The position numbers and the translations under genes were made by a program. DNA of 64,000 bases. It comes from an uncultured Oscillospiraceae bacterium. Lineage in GTDB: Bacteria > Bacillota > Clostridia > Oscillospirales > Ruminococcaceae. Where the stretch lies: positions 1 to 64,000 of the forward strand of contig CAKSPC010000003.1 in NCBI GenBank assembly GCA_934481445.1, given 5' to 3'. Position 1 is the stretch's first letter; each line of letters starts with the position of its first letter. The notes beneath the pieces were generated by a model. It was not told the DNA's origin. It saw nothing but the letters and a program-made list of their open reading frames with translations, and did not search any database. Shown one piece after another: positions 58,555 through 64,000 of the stretch.

Positions 58555-60060
58555 ATGGCAAACGAGAACGAGGAGATCAGGGAGCTCACCGCAGAGGAGC
58601 TTGACGAACAGCATCGCGTAAGACTGGATAAGCTTGCGGCGCTTAAGGCTGCGGGCAAGGATCCCTACACCATCACAAAGTACCCTGTAACTATATACAA
58701 CAGCGAGATCCGCGAGAGATTTGACGAGCTGGAGAACAGCGACGTCGTTATCGCCGGCAGAATGATGACCCGCCGCGTTATGGGCAAGGCGAGCTTCATC
58801 GATGTGCGCGACGCGTCCGACAGAATGCAGGTCTACGTTAGATTGAACGATGTCGGCGAGGATGTTTACCCCGAGTTCAAGAAGTGGGACATCGGCGATA
58901 TCGTAGGCGTTAAGGGCAAGGTTTTCCGCACAAAGATGGGCGAGATATCCGTCCATGCGGAGGAGATAACACTGCTGTCCAAATCCCTGCTGCCCCTGCC
59001 CGAAAAGTGGCACGGCCTGAAGGATAAGGAGGAGCGCTACAGAAAGCGCTACCTCGACCTCATCGCTAATCCCGAGGTAAAGGACACGTTCATCAAGCGC
59101 TCGAGAATTCTGCGCGAGATAAGAGCATTCCTCGACGGTCACGGATATGTAGAGGTCGATACCCCCGTGCTTCTCCCGCTGGAGATTGGCGCGGCTGCGC
59201 GTCCTTTCAAGACTCACCACAACGCGCTTGACATTGATATGTATATGCGCATAGAAACCGAACTGTACTTAAAGCGCCTTATCGTCGGCGGCTTTGACAA
59301 GGTTTACGAAGTAGGACGTATCTTCAGAAATGAGGGTATGGACGCTACTCATAACCCCGAGTTCACCTCCATCGAGATGTATCAGGCGTACATGAACTAT
59401 TTCGAGATGATGGACCTCATCGAGGACCTGTACCGCACGGTTACGCTGAATGTCTGCGGCACGGATACCGTTCCCTATCAGGGCAGGGAAATTGCTGTCG
59501 GCAAGCCCTGGGAGCGCCTTACCATGATAGAAGCGGTAAAGAAGTACGCGGGTGTTGACTACAATGACTGGGCGGACGACGCTGCAGCGCGCGCCTGCGC
59601 AAAGGAGCACCACGTTGAAGAGGAGCTGGACGAGAACTCCACAAAGGGTCACGTTCTTATCGCGTTCTTCGAGGCGTTTGTTGAGGATAGGCTCATTCAG
59701 CCCACCATCATTTACGATTACCCCGTTGAGAACTCCCCGCTGGCAAAGAGAAAGCCCGAATTCCCCGCTTTCACGGAGCGTTTCGAGTATTTCATCAACG
59801 GCACGGAGTTCGGCAATGCGTTCTCCGAGCTGAACGATCCGCTTGACCAGCGCGAGCGTTTTGTAAAGCAGGTCGCTGCGAAGCGTGCGCAGGGCGGAAA
59901 CGATGCGCAGGTGGACGAGGACTTCCTCACCGCGCTGGAATACGGTCTGCCGCCGACAGCGGGACTTGGCTTCGGCTTCGACAGACTTGTAATGCTGCTG
60001 ACCGATTCGCCGAGCATAAGAGATGTTCTGCTCTTCCCGACGATGAAGCCGCAGGCATAA
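58555..60060 (+). CDS. lysS: Lysyl-tRNA synthetase, class II
   Basis: Charges tRNA-Lys. 501 aa. OB-fold anticodon domain (VVIAGRMMTRRVMGKASFID) followed by the class II core: motif 1 (FLDGHGYVEVDTPVL), motif 2 (FDKVYEVGRIFRNEGMDATH) and motif 3 (GLGFGFDRLVMLLTDSPSIR). PEFTSIEMYQAYMNYFEMMD is family-specific. The ATG follows greA by only four bases, with GACGAGGAATAACAC in front. It ends the CdaR, ftsEX, ctpA, greA, lysS run. Confidence 0.98.
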   Translation: MANENEEIRELTAEELDEQHRVRLDKLAALKAAGKDPYTITKYPVTIYNSEIRERFDELENSDVVIAGRMMTRRVMGKASFIDVRDASDRMQVYVRLNDVGEDVYPEFKKWDIGDIVGVKGKVFRTKMGEISVHAEEITLLSKSLLPLPEKWHGLKDKEERYRKRYLDLIANPEVKDTFIKRSRILREIRAFLDGHGYVEVDTPVLLPLEIGAAARPFKTHHNALDIDMYMRIETELYLKRLIVGGFDKVYEVGRIFRNEGMDATHNPEFTSIEMYQAYMNYFEMMDLIEDLYRTVTLNVCGTDTVPYQGREIAVGKPWERLTMIEAVKKYAGVDYNDWADDAAARACAKEHHVEEELDENSTKGHVLIAFFEAFVEDRLIQPTIIYDYPVENSPLAKRKPEFPAFTERFEYFINGTEFGNAFSELNDPLDQRERFVKQVAAKRAQGGNDAQVDEDFLTALEYGLPPTAGLGFGFDRLVMLLTDSPSIRDVLLFPTMKPQA

Positions 60061-60071
60061 ATATAAAGATC

Positions 60072-60094
60072 AGAGCCGCCTTTCGGGCGGCTCT
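60072..60094 (+). terminator. Possible terminator after lysS
   Basis: AGAGCCGCC-tttcg-GGCGGCTCT, nine GC-rich pairs right after the stop, but followed by TAAGGT instead of a T-run. Could be a weak terminator or an RNA 3' end hairpin. Confidence 0.5.
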
Positions 60095-60170
60095 TAAGGT
60101 ATAACAAATAGTTTTAGGGGATATTCTTCCCGAAAAGAAACAAACCTCATTTACGGGAAACGGAGGGCTC

Positions 60171-60959
60171 ATGGCAGCGAAAAACGACGACGAACAGCGC
60201 AAGCAGCAGGAATACCGCGAGCTTCTGAAGCTTAAACAGGGCATGATAGAGGAAAGCGACCTTATACCCGAATCGGGCTACGAGGGTAATGTTGAACTGC
60301 ACGGCGCGAAAAAGGTAGAAAATTTCTTCTACCATTATAAAATAATCATCATCGTGGCGGTGATAGCTGCGGCGTTCCTTTCGTTCATGATATACCAGAC
60401 CGCAACGAGGAAGAAGAACGACCTCTACGTCCTCGTGATAAATACCACGGGGGATTACGGGCTGTATTCAAGGCTGGACGAGCTGGAAGAAGCGCTGGAG
60501 AAATACTGCCCCGACTTTGACGAAAACGGGTACGTCCACGTTGGCGTGAACTACATTGACCTTTACACGGGCGGCGGCATGAGCGACTATTCCGACGCGC
60601 AGGGCATGAAGTTCCAGTCGGAGCTGCTAACCGGCGACAGCCAGATGTACATTGCAGACGCGGGTCTTGTGGATTACCTTTCCGAGAGGATAGGCACCGA
60701 CCTTTCGATGTTCGGCGATTTTTCGGAGGAGTATCCGGAGGCGGTATTCGGCGACGGTTACGGGCTGGTGCTGAATTCTACATTGCTATCGGAGGACATC
60801 CGCTGGACGCAGTGCCCGGATGACATCGGGATTTATGTCAGGACGGTCGTCGAGAACATGACGGGCAACGACGAAAACGCGCAGGAGCAGCGCAGGCGCG
60901 CCGAGATAGTGCTCGGGAACATTATAAACGGCAACGTGGTCAATCCCGCCGAGGACTAA
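60171..60959 (+). CDS. Membrane protein of unknown function
   Basis: A 262-aa protein with a Lys/Glu/Gln-rich cytosolic N-terminus (about 1-55), one helix (IIIIVAVIAAAFLSFMIYQT) and an extracytoplasmic Asp/Gly/Tyr-rich region (DLYTGGGMSDYSDAQGMKFQ, GDGYGLVLNSTLLSEDIRW). No signal-peptide cleavage site is evident, so it is likely anchored with type II topology. ACGGAGGGCTC precedes the ATG. I do not recognise a family. It may be in the lysS transcript if the terminator is weak. Confidence 0.7.
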   Translation: MAAKNDDEQRKQQEYRELLKLKQGMIEESDLIPESGYEGNVELHGAKKVENFFYHYKIIIIVAVIAAAFLSFMIYQTATRKKNDLYVLVINTTGDYGLYSRLDELEEALEKYCPDFDENGYVHVGVNYIDLYTGGGMSDYSDAQGMKFQSELLTGDSQMYIADAGLVDYLSERIGTDLSMFGDFSEEYPEAVFGDGYGLVLNSTLLSEDIRWTQCPDDIGIYVRTVVENMTGNDENAQEQRRRAEIVLGNIINGNVVNPAED

Positions 60960-61059
60960 CCGCTTATCACCCGATCGGATTTATCCCCCGCGGGAAACGG
61001 CGAGGGCGCTCCCCTTACATCCGTCGGGATATACTCGGCGGGGGCGGCTCTGCGCTTCC

Positions 61060-61503
61060 TCACAGGTAGCGTTTAAGGTGATCGCAGAATGCCTGCTCGC
61101 GGCGGAGAAGCTCCTCGGAGTCGTCGCGGATGCTCTGCTCGGCGGCGTGGGAGCGGTTGACGGCGTGCTGCATATCTATGATACCCATGGTGGTGCCGCG
61201 CACCATGATCTTTGCAAGGTTTGCGCTGCTTTTATTGTTGGCGGTCTGCATGGCTATGCTCATCTTTGCCATTGTCTTGGCGTAGGGCGGCACGGATTTT
61301 GGCGTTTCGCCGCGGCGTGACAGCTCGGTGCGGGTCTGCCGGGCTACGTTTTTGTAGCGCTCGCGCTCGGCGGCAAGTTCGCCGTAGAATTTTGTATTGC
61401 GGCAGCGCTTCATGATATCGCCGGTGGATTCGTATGCCATTTCGGCGTTGCGGTAGATGCTGTTGAGAATTTCCGCGCTCTGGCGGTTTTTGAAATCACT
61501 CAT
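61060..61503 (-). CDS. Helical protein of unknown function
   Basis: A 147-aa soluble protein, rich in Arg, Glu and Ala and almost certainly all helical (SAEILNSIYRNAEMAYESTG, KMSIAMQTANNKSSANLAKI). The layout resembles a four-helix bundle such as DUF2383, but I cannot assign it with confidence. ATG at 61503 is preceded by GTGAGGTTTTTCTAC. It is alone and divergent from the membrane protein gene at 61632. Confidence 0.65.
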   Translation of the reverse strand: MSDFKNRQSAEILNSIYRNAEMAYESTGDIMKRCRNTKFYGELAAERERYKNVARQTRTELSRRGETPKSVPPYAKTMAKMSIAMQTANNKSSANLAKIMVRGTTMGIIDMQHAVNRSHAAEQSIRDDSEELLRREQAFCDHLKRYL

Positions 61504-61631
61504 GTAGAAAAACCTCACTTTCTGCGGATATTGTTCGCGGAAAAATCGGAAATATTACTCCCGCGGGAAAAAACGGCGGGTAGGATAAGTTGCCGCCATG
61601 CAGGAAGCAAGGGCGGACGGGAAGGGAAACA

Positions 61632-62213
61632 ATGAAAAGACAATCCTTTTTGATATGCACCCTGAAGGGAATAGGGTACATAGTTCTCGGAAATGTAATG
61701 TGCCTGTTTCTTACGATGGCGCTTACGATGTTCGGCGACGTGCTGTTTCTTAAAATCGCCGCGATGCTGTGCGGCACGCTGATATTCTACTCGCTGATAT
61801 TCACGGTGGCATGGAAAGACGGAGTGCGGGAGCGCAGCCTTGTGAAGCTTAACCGCGTCGGGAAAGAGAAGAAGCGCAGGTGGATATTCGTCGGGCTTAT
61901 CATGTTCGTGTTTGCGGCGGCGCCGACGATAGTTCTGCTGGCGAACAAGCTGTTCTTCCCCGATGGGGACACGCTGTTTGCGTATCGTTTCCTGAGCGGC
62001 AGCGCGTATCCGTTCATACTTACGTTCGTTCCGCCGGTAATAACGGAGAACGAGGCCTGGGTGCAGACCTCCATGCGGCAGATAGACAACATGACAGCGC
62101 TGTTCCCTGCTCTGATGATACTGTATTATGTGTTCATCCCCGCGGTAACGCAGCTTGGGTTCTGGTGCGGGTATGAGGATAAGCTTAGCAAGGATAAGAT
62201 CATGTATAAGTGA
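61632..62213 (+). CDS. Small multi-pass membrane protein, unknown function
   Basis: A 193-aa membrane protein with about five hydrophobic helices (GIGYIVLGNVMCLFLTMALT, FLKIAAMLCGTLIFYSLIFT, WIFVGLIMFVFAAAPTIVLL, PFILTFVPPVI, ALFPALMILYYVFIPAVTQL) and a basic cytosolic loop (VRERSLVKLNRVGKEKKRR). GGAAGGGAAACA is before the ATG; in-frame codons from 61590 lack a site. No family is recognised. Confidence 0.72.
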   Translation: MKRQSFLICTLKGIGYIVLGNVMCLFLTMALTMFGDVLFLKIAAMLCGTLIFYSLIFTVAWKDGVRERSLVKLNRVGKEKKRRWIFVGLIMFVFAAAPTIVLLANKLFFPDGDTLFAYRFLSGSAYPFILTFVPPVITENEAWVQTSMRQIDNMTALFPALMILYYVFIPAVTQLGFWCGYEDKLSKDKIMYK

Positions 62214-62239
62214 TGTTTCTTGTGTGATTTAGTTAAACT

Positions 62240-62475
62240 TAAACGGCTGTAAGTTGCAATAGACTGTGGGGGGAAAACTCTTGTTTTCCCCCCACACCCC
62301 CTTTAGCGCCTTGGAAGTCGTTTAAACTTATATTAATCATGCGCTTGCTTTATCGTAATGTTAAAACAATTTCCTATGCGCCTTTTGCGGGGGCGCTGCC
62401 CCCTGCACCCCTGCCAGCCTTTTGTAAAAGGCTGGACCGAAAACTTTTAATACGCTACGCGGGAAGTTTACAAGT
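62240..62475 (+). repeat. Modular intergenic repeat, copy G
   Basis: Head GCTGTAAGTTGCAATAGACT, core hairpin at 62265-62296, CCCCCTTTAGCGCCTTGGAA, then the alternative tail GGGGGCGCTGCCCCCTGC, CCAGCCTTTT/AAAAGGCTGG (62414-62435) and GGACCGAAAACTTTTAATAC, matching copy B. It occupies the convergent gap before the 54-aa ORF. Confidence 0.86.
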
Positions 62476-62485
62476 GGTCTGCTAT

Positions 62486-62650
62486 TTACAGGTCATCCGC
62501 GTCCTGCACGGGCTTCTCAAACGGATTTATCGGCACGCCCGTATACATCCCCTGCGGGTCTGTGAGAACATTCTGCATCAACGCGAAATCCTCCTGCGGC
62601 AGCGTATCCTCATCGCGGCTTCTGCGCGCTTTTTTATCATCGAAATACAT
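62486..62650 (-). CDS. Small acidic protein, 54 residues
   Basis: Too short for a long-ORF screen but convincing: TTGAGGTGATACC precedes the ATG, and the protein reads MYFDDKKARRSRDEDTLPQE, an internal DFALMQNVL, and ends NPFEKPVQDADDL. It has a basic N-terminus and acidic, Pro-containing C-terminus. Function unknown; the PxNPFEKPVQDADDL tail looks like one I recall from small clostridial proteins. It is downstream of the GH5 gene with a 52-base gap in the same direction. Confidence 0.72.
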   Translation of the reverse strand: MYFDDKKARRSRDEDTLPQEDFALMQNVLTDPQGMYTGVPINPFEKPVQDADDL

Positions 62651-62702
62651 GGTATCACCTCAACATACGAAATAAGGCGGGGCATTGCGCTCCGCCTTAA
62701 TA

Positions 62703-63896
62703 TTATGTGATCTTTTCCGAAGGATATGTTGCAAATTCATGGTAAGCGCCCTTTGCAGGGGTATAGGACAATCCCCTCGTCGCACGCTGCAGTGCGCTTT
62801 CCATCTCATGATAAAACCACTTGTAGGTTTCCCGGTCGACCTGCCCGCCGCTGTCCCACATGAATGTTCCGATATCGTAATCGTCGCACATTTTAACAAG
62901 CTTCTCGCAGAAGAAAACTTCGCTGTCGAGGTCGTCGCCGCTGGCGGCGTATTCGCTGATGATAACGGGCACGCCCTTGTCGGCGAAATTTGTTTTCAGC
63001 ATATCGACAAGGCGTTCCATCTCCCGCTGTTCCTCTGCGGTGCCCCATGTGCTCTGTATGTTTGTCTTGCAGAACTGCCACGGGGTATAATAATGTACGG
63101 AAAGAATGCATTTTCCCGCGGGGTCGTTCGGCATTACAAATTTTCTGTCGCAGGTCTGCTCGATATCCGCCGCATATCCCGCGACAACAAGGTGCCGTTC
63201 GGGATTATTTCCGCCGCTGCTTCGGATGGTGTCTACGAAGGCGCTGTTCAGGCTGTTGAGGGTTTCGTAGGCTTTTTCTGCGGGGATGTTGTCAAACGCA
63301 ACCTCGCTCATGCTTTCAAACAGCAGCCGCTCGTTGTAGTCCCTGAAGCGCTCCGCTATCTGCCCCCACAGCCTTGTGTACCGTTTAAAGGTGATATTGT
63401 GCTTCGAAACGGCGTTGTTTATCCACGCGCTGTCCTGCTGCATATTTATTATAACGTACATTCCGCAGTTATATGCGAAATCCACCACCTGCTGAACGCG
63501 GTTGAGCCATTCCTCGCTGATATTGTTGTCGTTGTCGATGTGATCCCGCCATGTAACGGGGATCCGCACGGCGTTCACGCCCTCGTCCACCAGCGACGCG
63601 AAAAGCTCGCGGGTGGCATATGGATTGCCGCCGTAGGTTTCGTCTATTTCGGCGCCGTCCGCAGTGGTTTCGCCGTCGGCAAGGCACACATCCAGCGAGT
63701 TCCCGAGGTTCCAGCCTATGCGGATGCTGCTGACAAGCTGCTGCGATGACATTTCTATCATAGAGGCGGGCTTGTCAGCGGTGGGGTCGTCGCCGAATAT
63801 CGAGCTTATGTCGCCGCTCGTCGGCGTATCCCCCGCGGAGCAGCCGGTCAGCAGTGCCGCCGAAAGCAGGACAGCCCCGATTTTTGTCATTTTCAT
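62703..63896 (-). CDS. GH5-like glycosidase lipoprotein with altered active site
   Basis: A 397-aa exported lipoprotein: MKMTKIGAVLLSAALLTGC lipobox, short Asp/Ser linker, then a GH5 (cellulase-type) barrel. Family features are IGWNLGNSLDV, VNAVRIPVTWRDHI, SVHYYTPWQF and the nucleophile Glu in PVIISEYAASGDDL. The usual HH pair reads NMQQDSAWI, and NEP at the acid/base reads FESMSEV, so Asn is lost though Glu stays. The fold is clear, but activity is uncertain. AAAGGCTATATT precedes the ATG. The upstream TATAAT (63954-63959) may be its -10, and the 5' leader contains an ATGCCGC/GCGGCAT hairpin (63930-63952). Confidence 0.85.
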   Translation of the reverse strand: MKMTKIGAVLLSAALLTGCSAGDTPTSGDISSIFGDDPTADKPASMIEMSSQQLVSSIRIGWNLGNSLDVCLADGETTADGAEIDETYGGNPYATRELFASLVDEGVNAVRIPVTWRDHIDNDNNISEEWLNRVQQVVDFAYNCGMYVIINMQQDSAWINNAVSKHNITFKRYTRLWGQIAERFRDYNERLLFESMSEVAFDNIPAEKAYETLNSLNSAFVDTIRSSGGNNPERHLVVAGYAADIEQTCDRKFVMPNDPAGKCILSVHYYTPWQFCKTNIQSTWGTAEEQREMERLVDMLKTNFADKGVPVIISEYAASGDDLDSEVFFCEKLVKMCDDYDIGTFMWDSGGQVDRETYKWFYHEMESALQRATRGLSYTPAKGAYHEFATYPSEKIT

Positions 63897-64000
63897 AATA
63901 TAGCCTTTCAAATACAGGTGCGAAATGTCATGCCGCATCGTCCCGCGGCATACATTATACAAAACATACTTTAATTATAACATATCAGCGAGGATTTTTC

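Overview
The window looks like a chromosome segment of a gut-type clostridial Firmicute, most likely Ruminococcaceae/Oscillospiraceae. This is inferred from strong AGGAGG-type ribosome sites, SigA promoters with 17-base spacers, an S-box (SAM-I) riboswitch, a SpoIIQ-like M23 protein, a conserved CdaR-ftsE-ftsX-ctpA-greA-lysS run, and GC-rich genes with AT-rich intergenic promoters. I see no rRNA, tRNA or CRISPR array.

Layout. 1-2260: metK under a SAM-I riboswitch with a visible terminator/antiterminator, then a decayed IS30 transposase. 2331-5314: an operon of a Sel1-repeat protein, a TerY-C-like zinc ribbon and a kinase-fold protein. 5575-9616: glycolipid-type glycosyltransferase, K+/H+ antiporter, a MITE-like element and an M14-family protein. 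9681-17582: a co-directional run holding a tRNA deacylase, an NYN nuclease with six LOTUS repeats, NUDIX, thyA, a DUF115-like protein, a GLUG lipoprotein and lysC. 17884-19599: flagellin with a perfect SigD promoter. 19860-23013: a cadmium/zinc efflux operon with a CadC-type repressor and its operator. 23590-26753: a TerB-domain protein and an Abi-family protein. 26780-30354: der, a PH-like membrane protein, plsY and gpsA.

31130-37231: two acetyltransferases, SpoIIQ-like protein, a lipoprotein, a frameshifted secreted cysteine peptidase, and an ECF sigma/anti-sigma/lipoprotein operon. 37363-44362: a cyclic-di-GMP operon in which two EAL phosphodiesterases flank an alpha/beta hydrolase. 44735-51675: GH13 amylase, dprA, a Zn-ribbon NUDIX, nth, a CBS/CorC protein, GNAT, tatD and an unknown protein. 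51724-60060: metG, then divergently CdaR, ftsEX, ctpA, greA and lysS. 60171-63896: small membrane and hypothetical proteins, a 54-aa ORF and a GH5 lipoprotein.

The most unusual structure outside genes is a modular family of intergenic repeats (seven copies plus a fragment) built around a GTGGGG/CCCCAC hairpin. One copy carries a 61-base palindromic insertion that is absent from a sister copy, so an empty/filled site pair is visible. The most interesting gene-level signals are the six-LOTUS NYN protein, the A8 tract that breaks a signal peptide, the paired EAL operon with an extracytoplasmic double solute-binding sensor, and the domain shared by an ECF anti-sigma factor and its operon lipoprotein.
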